Part shown: piece after piece, positions 7,414-14,070 of the stretch
Layout: each line of letters opens with the position of its first letter
Position numbering within the stretch: the first letter of the stretch is position 1
Origin: Oscillospiraceae bacterium
GTDB lineage: Bacteria > Bacillota > Clostridia > Oscillospirales > CAG-272
Length of the DNA: 35,091 bases
Direction: 5' to 3'
NCBI GenBank assembly: GCA_015064205.1
Contig: SVSR01000004.1
Span: forward strand, 1-35,091
Notes under the pieces: generated by a model
The model's database searches: none
What the model was told of the DNA's origin: nothing
What the model saw: only the letters and a program-made list of their open reading frames with translations
Translations under genes and position numbers: made by a program

Positions 7414-7929
7414 ATGACGTGTTGCGTAACAGGGCATCGCCCACAAAAATTCCCTTTTGAATATTCCAGTAAATGTTCAAAATATGTTAAATATAGGGAG
7501 TTATTATATAACACCGTTGAACAATTAATTCTTCACGGGTACAGGTACTTTATATCCGGAATGGCACAAGGAGTAGACATTGATTTCGCTGAAACGGTAG
7601 TACACCTAAGAGATAATGTATACATATGTACTTATGATATACAATTTGAGGCAGCATTACCCTTCGCTGAACATTCGTACGATTGGGAAGAAAAATTTCT
7701 TATTAAACACTGGTTCCTTACAGATGATTGCGATAAAATTAAAATTGTTTCTCGTAGTTTCCATAAAGGGTGTTATCAAAAGAGAAACAAGTATATGGTA
7801 GACAACTCAGACCTGGTATTGGCAATATGGAACGGTGAAGAACGCGGCGGAACGTGGAATACCATTAAGTACGCAAGATCAAAAAATAAAAAAATCATCT
7901 ATATTATGCTAAATGAAATAGAAGATTAA
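7414..7929 (+). CDS. SLOG-domain protein of the YpsA/DUF1273 type
   Basis: This 171-residue Rossmann-like protein has the SLOG signature. The opening is TCCVTGHRPQKFPF, then ISGMAQGVDIDFAE near residue 48, and DLVLAIWNGEERGGTWNTIKYA near residue 132, which is the nucleotide-binding pattern of the DprA/YpsA superfamily. Length is close to B. subtilis YpsA. The start is fixed by AAAGGAG at 7400-7405. SLOG domains bind nucleotides or ADP-ribose-like ligands, and several act in anti-phage signalling; no effector domain is fused here. The gene is AT-rich compared with its neighbours and sits with an XRE regulator between two strong terminators, which suggests an acquired cassette. The biochemical role is unknown. 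Confidence 0.75.
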   Translation: MTCCVTGHRPQKFPFEYSSKCSKYVKYRELLYNTVEQLILHGYRYFISGMAQGVDIDFAETVVHLRDNVYICTYDIQFEAALPFAEHSYDWEEKFLIKHWFLTDDCDKIKIVSRSFHKGCYQKRNKYMVDNSDLVLAIWNGEERGGTWNTIKYARSKNKKIIYIMLNEIED

Positions 7930-7967
7930 ACAAATCGTTTATGCTTGATATCAAATAATAAGCAAAA

Positions 7968-7994
7968 AAGCCACCGCTGTTTGAGCGATGGCTT
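7968..7994 (-). terminator. Terminator closing the glm-mscS operon (probably bidirectional)
   Basis: An 11-bp stem (AAGCCATCGCT / AGCGGTGGCTT read leftward, one G-U pair) is followed leftward by CTTTTTTGCT. It lies just past the mscS stop. Rightward it has one mismatch and a pyrimidine-rich tail, so it may also stop SLOG transcription. Confidence 0.75.
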
Positions 7995-8012
7995 CTTTCT
8001 TTATTGGTTTAT

Positions 8013-8825
8013 TTAATCTTTTTTTACGTGTACGTCCATCTGAGGGAAGGGTATTTCAATACCGTTCTTATTAAAGGCTTCTTTTACACTCTGCATAAGA
8101 GCAAAGTATACACCCCAATAGTCGGCACTCTTTACCCATGCGCGGCATACGTAGTCAACAGAGCTTGCACCGTGCGCTGTAATGCCTACAAACGGCTCAG
8201 GCTCGTGAAGAACCGCCGCCTGCTCATTTACACATGCAAGTATCACAGACTTGACCTTCTCACTGTCCATTCCGTAGGACGCGGAAAACGTCATATCCAC
8301 ACGTCTTAGATCCTTTGTGGAATAGTTTGTTATAACTCCGTTGGATACCGCGCCGTTGGGGCATGTTATCGTCTTGTTGTCGGGCGTTGCTATAACCGTA
8401 TAGAAAAGATTTATATCCTCAACTGTACCCGATACGCCGCTGCACTCAACATAGTCGCCTATCTTATACGGCCTGAAGAAAAGTATCATTATACTTCCGG
8501 CAATATTTGAAAGCGAGCCCTGAAGAGCAAGACCGATAGCAACACCGGCTGATGCAAGTATCGTTATGAACGAGCTTGCCGGTATTCCGAGAGTTGTTGC
8601 CGTGCATATTATCACGAGAACATAAAGCATTATCTTTATCGCACTGACAAGAAACCTCTCTACGCTGTCATCCATTTTCTGAAATCCGCGGCTTTTCGAA
8701 AGCTTTTTAACAAGCCTTCCCGAAAGCTTTAAGCCAACAACAAGTATCAATACGGCCGATACAAGCTTTATGGCAAAAGATGTTGCCGTTGTTCCAAGTG
8801 TTGCAAGAATAGCCTCAATAGTCAT
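8013..8825 (-). CDS. mscS: Small-conductance mechanosensitive channel MscS
   Basis: This 270-residue membrane channel releases solutes on hypo-osmotic shock. Three N-terminal hydrophobic helices are visible. The third is the Gly/Ala-rich pore helix LASAGVAIGLALQGSLSN (about 88-105), with the QGSLSNIAGSI kink. The beta domain begins FFRPYKIGDYVE, and an alpha/beta C-terminal domain contains the MDVHVKKD end. Length is like E. coli MscS (286). AGAAAGGA precedes the start at 8825. Only 34 nt separate it from glmS, with no terminator between them, so it is probably co-transcribed with the amino-sugar genes. That is sensible if cell-wall precursor supply and turgor are coordinated, but the coupling is inference. 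Confidence 0.92.
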   Translation of the reverse strand: MTIEAILATLGTTATSFAIKLVSAVLILVVGLKLSGRLVKKLSKSRGFQKMDDSVERFLVSAIKIMLYVLVIICTATTLGIPASSFITILASAGVAIGLALQGSLSNIAGSIMILFFRPYKIGDYVECSGVSGTVEDINLFYTVIATPDNKTITCPNGAVSNGVITNYSTKDLRRVDMTFSASYGMDSEKVKSVILACVNEQAAVLHEPEPFVGITAHGASSVDYVCRAWVKSADYWGVYFALMQSVKEAFNKNGIEIPFPQMDVHVKKD

Positions 8826-8859
8826 TTTTGAAATTCCTTTCTATAATAAAAAAATTAAC

Positions 8860-10680
8860 TCACTCAACTGTAACTGATTTTGCAAGATTACGCGGTTTGT
8901 CAACGTCGCATCCACGCTCTGTGCTTGTAAAATATGCGATAAGCTGAAGCACTGTTGCTACAGGAAGAAACGCAAGGCGCTCACTTATTGGCAAAATATC
9001 TATAACGTGATCTGCGCTTTTAAATTCGCTCTCAGCGTTTGTTATAAGCGTCACCTCAGCGCCGCGTGATTTTACCTCGCGTATATTGCTTTCCATTTTG
9101 CCGTAAAGTCTGGATTCTGTTGCAAGTGCAATCACCGGAACACCGTCATCAATAAGCGAAATCGTACCGTGCTTTAGTTCCCCTGCTGCATACGCCTCGC
9201 TGTGTATGTAGGATATCTCCTTTAATTTCAGCGAGCCCTCGCACGAAAGATAATAATCTTTGCCGCGGCCTATAAAGAACAGATCTTCACTTTTAGCAAA
9301 ATTCCCTGCAAGCGCCTTTATCTCGCTTGCCCTCTCAAGCATCTCTTTTATCGCGCGCGGAGCATCAACGTAAAGCTCATGCGTAAACTCACGCGCCTCT
9401 TTTTCATCGATGCGCGAGCGTAAAAGCGATACTCTTATGGCAAGAAGGGTCAGAAGCGAGGTCTGTACGCTGTAAGCCTTTGTGCTTGCAACGGCAATCT
9501 CGGGCCCTGCATACGTATACAAAACGCTGTGTGCTTCATTTGCTATCGTTGAGCCGATAACGTTAACGATGCCAAGCGTTGAAGCTCCCTTTTCCTTTGC
9601 AAGCCTGAGTGCGGCAAGAGAGTCTGCAGTTTCGCCCGATTGAGATACGATGATAACAAGGTCGTTTTCGTCAATTATCGGGTCATTATATCTGAATTCA
9701 GACGCGATCTCGACGCTTACAGGCAGTCCCGCGTATTTTTCAAACATAAACTTTCCGATAAGGCCGGCGTGCATCGCCGTACCGCATGCGACTATGTGAA
9801 GCCTTGATATACGCTTTAAGGCGTCTTCATCAAGTTTGTCTGCAGAAAAATCGGGAAGCATATCCTTGATTCTCGGCCTTAGCGTTCTGATAATCGCTTC
9901 AGGCTCCTCGTGTATCTCCTTGAGCATAAAATGGTCATATCCACCCTTTTCGGCGGCAACATGATCCCACTTTGCCGTCTGCTTTTCGCGTTTAACTTCA
10001 ATTCCTTTGTTATAAATGCTTATACAGTCTGCCTTAACACATGCTATATCTCCGTCTTCAAGAGAATAATAATCGCGCGTTTTAAATAAAAGCGCAGTTA
10101 TATCTGATGCGATATAATTTGCATCCTCTCCAATACCTATGATAAGGGGAGAATCCTTGCGTGCGGCATATATAGTACCCGAATCGTCTGCAAAGACGAT
10201 AGCGAGCGCATACGAGCCCTCAAGTCTTTCTATCGTTTCACAAACAGCATCAAAGTGCCCTCTTCTTTTCATATAGTAATAATCAAGAAGCTTTGCCGCA
10301 ACCTCTGTGTCTGTATCGGAAACAAAAGTATATCCGAGCTCTGTGAGTTCTTTTTTCAGACAGGCGTAATTTTCAATTATGCCGTTATGTACTATCTGAA
10401 GATTTGCGCTTCCGTGGGGATGCGAATTGATGTCCGACGGTGCACCGTGCGTTGCCCAGCGTGTGTGACCTATACCGCAGTATGAGTCGCCTGAGCCCTG
10501 CACTCTTTTTTCAAGCTCTGCCACTCTGCCGGCACACTTGACTGTACTTAGCCTATGCATACGGTCGAACATAGCAACGCCGACAGAATCGTATCCGCGG
10601 TATTCAAGAGAAGAAAGCCCCTTCAAAAGAACGTCAAGAGCATTTGCCTCTTTACCCACGTAGCCTATGATTCCACACAT
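8860..10680 (-). CDS. glmS: Glutamine-fructose-6-phosphate aminotransferase (isomerizing)
   Basis: This 606-residue enzyme makes glucosamine-6-phosphate from fructose-6-phosphate and glutamine, the committed step to UDP-GlcNAc and peptidoglycan. It begins MCGIIGYVG; Cys2 is the glutaminase nucleophile, which fixes the start. The Ntn glutaminase domain has GHTRWATHG and HNGIIENY. Two SIS isomerase domains follow (IVACGTAMHAG, VSQSGETADS and ASTKAYSVQ in the first), and the protein ends in the canonical DKPRNLAKSVTVE. Length is standard. Directly upstream of the ATG there is no recognisable AGGAGG; the preceding bases belong to the P4 end of the glmS ribozyme. Expression is therefore expected to be governed by the ribozyme within the transcript that starts upstream of the GlmU-like gene. 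Confidence 0.97.
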   Translation of the reverse strand: MCGIIGYVGKEANALDVLLKGLSSLEYRGYDSVGVAMFDRMHRLSTVKCAGRVAELEKRVQGSGDSYCGIGHTRWATHGAPSDINSHPHGSANLQIVHNGIIENYACLKKELTELGYTFVSDTDTEVAAKLLDYYYMKRRGHFDAVCETIERLEGSYALAIVFADDSGTIYAARKDSPLIIGIGEDANYIASDITALLFKTRDYYSLEDGDIACVKADCISIYNKGIEVKREKQTAKWDHVAAEKGGYDHFMLKEIHEEPEAIIRTLRPRIKDMLPDFSADKLDEDALKRISRLHIVACGTAMHAGLIGKFMFEKYAGLPVSVEIASEFRYNDPIIDENDLVIIVSQSGETADSLAALRLAKEKGASTLGIVNVIGSTIANEAHSVLYTYAGPEIAVASTKAYSVQTSLLTLLAIRVSLLRSRIDEKEAREFTHELYVDAPRAIKEMLERASEIKALAGNFAKSEDLFFIGRGKDYYLSCEGSLKLKEISYIHSEAYAAGELKHGTISLIDDGVPVIALATESRLYGKMESNIREVKSRGAEVTLITNAESEFKSADHVIDILPISERLAFLPVATVLQLIAYFTSTERGCDVDKPRNLAKSVTVE

Positions 10681-10693
10681 ATTATAATACCAT

Positions 10694-10922
10694 AACGGGC
10701 CACTCGCCCATTCTTTTCGGGGCGGTATGACCCGTCCCTTTGCTTTAAAATTTTATGCCGTAATTTCTGTTGCCCGGTCACCCGGGTTTTTGTTATACGG
10801 CTAACGAGCCGCGTGCGGCTTATATTATACGACACGCGCCCCGGAGAGCCATCCGCCGAATCTTCGATAAAGCTCCCACCTCGTCAACCGCAAATACGCT
10901 ATGGCATATGCGGTCTGGCGCT
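10694..10922 (-). ncRNA. glmS ribozyme/riboswitch (GlcN6P-dependent self-cleaving RNA)
   Basis: Reading leftward, the conserved glmS ribozyme core is present. AGCGCCAG lies at the cleavage site, with the predicted cut between 10922 and 10921. A P1 hairpin follows, then GACGAGGTGGGAGC, TTTATCGAAG and ATTCGGCGGATGGCTCTCC. The P4/P4.1 domain appears as ACGGG/CCCGT arms at 10731-10735 and 10695-10699. The RNA binds glucosamine-6-phosphate as a cofactor and cleaves its own transcript, so product represses glmS. The 5' end is precise; the 3' limit is approximate. The cut falls 9 nt after the glmM stop codon, so the ribozyme sits inside an operon rather than at the head of a glmS-only mRNA. The P3/P3.1 region (about 10770-10840) seems longer than in B. 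subtilis. Confidence 0.95.
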
Positions 10923-10931
10923 TATTTGTTT

Positions 10932-12287
10932 TTAATACGTTGAAAGTTTTTGCTTTATTGCCTCTGCTGTTTCATTTGCAATACGCTCTGCAAGAGCTGC
11001 GTCCTCTCCCTCGGTCATGATTCTTATAAGCGGCTCCGTGCCTGAAGGACGTACCACGATTCTTCCGCTTTCAGCAAGCTCTTCTTCTGCATGTCTGAGT
11101 AATGCTTTGATTTCGTGGTCTGTATAAAAAGCAAGCTTACCCTCGTCTGTTGTTCTGATATTTACCATATACTGAGGATATCTTGTCATTACGCCCGCAA
11201 GCTCTGAAAGCGCAACGCCGCTTCTCTTTAAGTGAGTAAGAAGCTGTATGGCTGTAAGCTGACCGTCGCCCGTTGTTGCATGGTCTCTGAAAATAACGTG
11301 ACCCGACTGCTCTCCGCCGAGAACATATCCTTCAAGAAGCATTTCTTCAAGAACGTATCTGTCGCCAACCTTTGTGGGTATGAAATTGATACCGTTCTTT
11401 TCGCAAAATTTCGTAAAGCCGAAATTTGTCATTATCGTTCCGACAACAGTATTTCTTCTGAGTTTGCCTCTTTCTTTTAAGTCAAGCGCGCATATCGCGA
11501 GAATAAAGTCGCCGTCAATAACCTCGCCCTTGTCATCAATGCAAAGGCATCTGTCGGCATCTCCGTCAAATGCAACACCGCAAGCGAGATTGTTTTCAAG
11601 AACGTACTTGCGCAGATTTTCAAGATGAGTTGAACCGCAGCCCTCGTTGATATTTATGCCGTCAGGCTCGTCATAAAGAACGTGCACACGTGCGCCAAGG
11701 CCCTCAAAAAGCTTTCTTGCCGAAACGCTGGATGAACCGTTTGCACAGTCGATCGCTATTTCCATTCCGTCAAGCGAACATATTGCGGCACTTGTTATGT
11801 GCTCTATGTAATCCTCCACAGCATTTTTTGCAAATGTAACACGGCCGATGTTCTTGGAGTCTGCAAGAGCTACCTCAGGCTTTGAGTCAAGAACGATAGA
11901 TTCTATTCTCTCCTCTATCTCATCTGCAAGCTTAAATCCGTCTTCGTTAAAGATCTTTATTCCGTTGAATTCATACGGATTGTGCGAAGCGGATATCATT
12001 ATACCTGCAGTTGCCTTATATTTGCCAACGAGATATGCTACGGCAGGAGTTGGCACAACGCCAAGCCATACTACGTCCGCGCCAACCGAGCAAAGTCCCG
12101 CAGAAAGCGCATTTGCAAGCATGTCTGACGAAAGTCTTGTGTCCATCCCGATAAGTATTTTCGGCACGTTTCTTCTGTTTGACGAAAGCACGTATGCCGC
12201 CGCGCGTCCTATCTGCATAGCGCGCTCAACCGTGAGCGCTTCGTTTGCAATACCTCTTACACCGTCTGTTCCAAAAAGTCTTCCCAT
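10932..12287 (-). CDS. glmM: Phosphoglucosamine mutase
   Basis: This 451-residue enzyme converts glucosamine-6-phosphate to glucosamine-1-phosphate. It starts MGRLFGTDGVRG at 12287, the canonical GlmM N-terminus, with AAAGGA 11 nt upstream; the frame is open further upstream but without support. The phosphoserine is S101 in SASHNPYEFNG. The Mg2+ loop is D241-G-D-A-D-R246. The C-terminal phosphate-binding loop is RPSGTEPLIRIMTEG. All four alpha-phosphohexomutase domains are present and the length is normal. It lies between the GlmU-like gene (22-nt gap) and the glmS ribozyme, in pathway order for UDP-GlcNAc synthesis. Confidence 0.96.
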   Translation of the reverse strand: MGRLFGTDGVRGIANEALTVERAMQIGRAAAYVLSSNRRNVPKILIGMDTRLSSDMLANALSAGLCSVGADVVWLGVVPTPAVAYLVGKYKATAGIMISASHNPYEFNGIKIFNEDGFKLADEIEERIESIVLDSKPEVALADSKNIGRVTFAKNAVEDYIEHITSAAICSLDGMEIAIDCANGSSSVSARKLFEGLGARVHVLYDEPDGININEGCGSTHLENLRKYVLENNLACGVAFDGDADRCLCIDDKGEVIDGDFILAICALDLKERGKLRRNTVVGTIMTNFGFTKFCEKNGINFIPTKVGDRYVLEEMLLEGYVLGGEQSGHVIFRDHATTGDGQLTAIQLLTHLKRSGVALSELAGVMTRYPQYMVNIRTTDEGKLAFYTDHEIKALLRHAEEELAESGRIVVRPSGTEPLIRIMTEGEDAALAERIANETAEAIKQKLSTY

Positions 12288-12309
12288 TTCTGTTTTTTCC
12301 TTTCTTGGT

Positions 12310-12978
12310 TTAAGTTTTAGGGATAATTCCTCGTTCTCCCTTAAATATCGAGTTTTCAGGGACAACACCGCGTACAAGCGAGAGCGGATACACGTTTGAG
12401 TTTCGACCAACAATGCTTCCCGGGCAAAGCACGCTGTTGCATCCGACTTCAACAAAGTCGCCAAGCATTGCGCCAAGCTTTTTGCGCTCTGTTTGGACGC
12501 ATTCACCGTCTGATTTTACGCAAACCGGTGTTTTGTCGCTTTTCACGTTAGACGTAACGCTTCCGGCGCCCATATGAGCCTTGTAGCCGAGAACAGAATC
12601 ACCAACGTAGTTAAAATGCGGAACCTGAACGCTGTCAAAAAGAACCGCGTTTTTAATTTCGCAGGAATTTCCAACGACTGCACCCTTACCGATTATTGCT
12701 TTGCCTCGTATATATGCGCACTGCCGCACTTCTGCGCCGCAGTCTATTATACACGGGCCAATAATACAAGCGCTGTCTGCAACGGTTGCATCTTTTGCGA
12801 TCCATACGTTTTCGCCGACACGATCGAATTTATCGCAGTCAAGAGTATTACCAAGCTCTGTAATAAACTGATCGATACCGTCAAGAACATCCCAGGGATA
12901 AACAGAATTTTGAAAAAGCTCTTTTGCAATTGTCTTAGACAAATCAAAAAGCTCATGGGTCTTTAGTACCTTATTCAT
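12310..12978 (-). CDS. Stand-alone GlmU-type left-handed beta-helix acetyltransferase
   Basis: The 222-residue protein has a helical N-terminal region (1-50) and then hexapeptide-repeat coils of a left-handed beta-helix (IGPCIIDCGAEVRQCAYIRG, IGKGAVVGNSCEIKN and so on). It matches the C-terminal half of GlmU. H121 and Y124 in PHFNYVGDSVLG align with the catalytic His and the acetyl-acceptor-binding Tyr of GlmU (HLTYLGDAEIG), followed by AHMGAGSVTSN. The uridylyltransferase domain is absent. The start at 12978 has AAGGAGGTG at 12984-12992; a longer frame would translate the ribosome binding site. As the first gene of the glm operon, it probably acetylates glucosamine-1-phosphate. Uridylylation would need another protein outside the window. 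Annotation tools often name such proteins UDP-GlcNAc pyrophosphorylase, which this one cannot be. Confidence 0.8.
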   Translation of the reverse strand: MNKVLKTHELFDLSKTIAKELFQNSVYPWDVLDGIDQFITELGNTLDCDKFDRVGENVWIAKDATVADSACIIGPCIIDCGAEVRQCAYIRGKAIIGKGAVVGNSCEIKNAVLFDSVQVPHFNYVGDSVLGYKAHMGAGSVTSNVKSDKTPVCVKSDGECVQTERKKLGAMLGDFVEVGCNSVLCPGSIVGRNSNVYPLSLVRGVVPENSIFKGERGIIPKT

Positions 12979-12997
12979 GCTCACACCTCCTTCCAAG

Positions 12998-13029
12998 TAA
13001 TATAGATATGCAAAAGCACATCTATATTA
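12998..13029. promoter_or_regulatory. Inverted repeat at the 5' end of the glm operon transcript
   Basis: Two 13-nt arms (TAATATAGATATG, 12998-13010, and CACATCTATATTA, 13017-13029) pair with one mismatch, which is a G-U pair in the leftward RNA. The repeat spans the expected start site and ends 5 nt from the ribosome binding site. It could be an operator or a 5' stabilising hairpin. Confidence 0.5.
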
Positions 13030-13056
13030 TTATATCACAATTATGATATTTTGCAA
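13029..13056 (-). promoter_or_regulatory. Sigma-A promoter of the glm operon
   Basis: Reading leftward, TTGCAA (13051-13056), a 16-nt spacer and a perfect TATAAT (13029-13034). The predicted start near 13022 lies within the inverted repeat described at 12998-13029. Confidence 0.65.
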
Positions 13057-13127
13057 GAAAAAAGTGAACAAAACAAAAGAAACATTATAAAATTTTACAT
13101 TTGGATAATATTTTCAATTTCTTGTTA

Positions 13128-13907
13128 TCATACTCCTTTTTCTCTGTAGTCTTTTGGAGTTTCCCCTGTTATATTAACAAAAGCACGGTTAAATGAGCGT
13201 ATCGAGCCAAAACCGACCTCTTCGGAAATATCAGCTATTTTTTTATTGGTATCGATAAGAAGCGTTCGAGCCTTATCTACTCTTAACATATTTATGTATA
13301 AACTAAGGCTCATTCCAAGCTTTTCGTTTATAAGGTGAGATATATGGAATTTGCTCACGTGAAGATTTTTGGAAATTATATCAAGCGTAATATCTTCTGT
13401 GAAATTGTTAGAACAATATTTTATTATTTCCTGAAAAGCAGAACTGTCACTTTTGATTTTTTTCGTCAGTTCAAGCTTTGACAAGCATTCTGCAATAGCC
13501 TGATTAAGAATACCTGCCATAAGTGTTTTTTTATATTCACCCTTACATTCAAGCGACTTTTCAAAAAGCTTGGTTATTTCGCACGATATATCTTTTTTTA
13601 TCACATTTGACAAAAGTACAGATGAATCAAAAATTTCATTCATTGAATAAAGAACATCGGGATTAAGTATAAGGACATAATATTTCCCCTTGAGCGAAGA
13701 CATATAGTAGTGTATCTGACCAGGAAAGCTCATAAAAATGTCTCCTTTTTCAAGAGTACATGTCTCTCCGTCAACATGCGCACTGCATCCGCCGTCCATT
13801 ACATATACAAGTTCAAGCTCCCTGTGAAAATGCGGCAAAGATGAAAGAAGACTTGTAATAATAATGCTAATCGGCTTTGCTTTTCGTTCAAACTTAATAT
13901 TATTCAT
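13128..13907 (-). CDS. AraC-family transcriptional regulator with cupin sensor domain
   Basis: This 259-residue regulator has an N-terminal cupin-like ligand domain (about 1-130), seen in PHFHRELELVYVMDGG, the E-x-GDIFMSFPG strand and IHYY. The C-terminal double helix-turn-helix (about 158-258) contains LDIISKNLHVSKFHISHLINEKLG and ADISEEVGFGSIRSFNRAFVNITGETPKDYR, the hallmark second HTH and end of the AraC/XylS family. The ATG at 13907 is used because the longer open frame crosses the gene's own promoter. It is divergent from the amidohydrolase/dehydrogenase/isomerase operon and most likely controls it in response to a sugar-like effector. The ligand is unknown. Confidence 0.92.
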   Translation of the reverse strand: MNNIKFERKAKPISIIITSLLSSLPHFHRELELVYVMDGGCSAHVDGETCTLEKGDIFMSFPGQIHYYMSSLKGKYYVLILNPDVLYSMNEIFDSSVLLSNVIKKDISCEITKLFEKSLECKGEYKKTLMAGILNQAIAECLSKLELTKKIKSDSSAFQEIIKYCSNNFTEDITLDIISKNLHVSKFHISHLINEKLGMSLSLYINMLRVDKARTLLIDTNKKIADISEEVGFGSIRSFNRAFVNITGETPKDYREKGV

Positions 13908-13940
13908 ATTACTGCGCCCCCATTGTTTATCTTTATCTGA

Positions 13941-13969
13941 ATTGTAACACTTAAAAATTATAAAGTCAA
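13941..13969 (-). promoter_or_regulatory. Sigma-A promoter of the AraC gene
   Basis: Reading leftward, TTGACT (13964-13969), a 17-nt spacer and TACAAT (13941-13946). Start site near 13934. Confidence 0.7.
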
Positions 13970-13977
13970 TAAAAAAG

Positions 13978-13990
13978 TGCAATATTTGTC
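13978..13990. promoter_or_regulatory. Candidate AraC-type half-site 1
   Basis: TGCAATATTTGTC lies just upstream of the AraC gene's -35 box. It is repeated in the same orientation at 14020-14032, 42 bp away (four helical turns). Direct repeats a whole number of turns apart are typical of AraC-family sites. Confidence 0.45.
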
Positions 13991-14011
13991 TATGCGTTAG
14001 CATTAATTGAC

Positions 14012-14040
14012 TTGAATACTGCAATTTTTGCCTTTATAAT
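14012..14040 (+). promoter_or_regulatory. Promoter of the amidohydrolase operon
   Basis: TTGAAT (14012-14017), a 17-nt spacer and TATAAT (14035-14040). The spacer contains the second TGCAAT repeat, so the presumed AraC protein would touch the promoter itself. Confidence 0.65.
14020..14032. promoter_or_regulatory. Candidate AraC-type half-site 2
   Basis: TGCAATTTTTGCC matches the site at 13978 in 10 of 13 positions and lies between the -35 and -10 boxes of the operon promoter. Confidence 0.45.
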
Positions 14041-14070
14041 AATGGCAGAAGGATGAAAGGGGAATATGAT

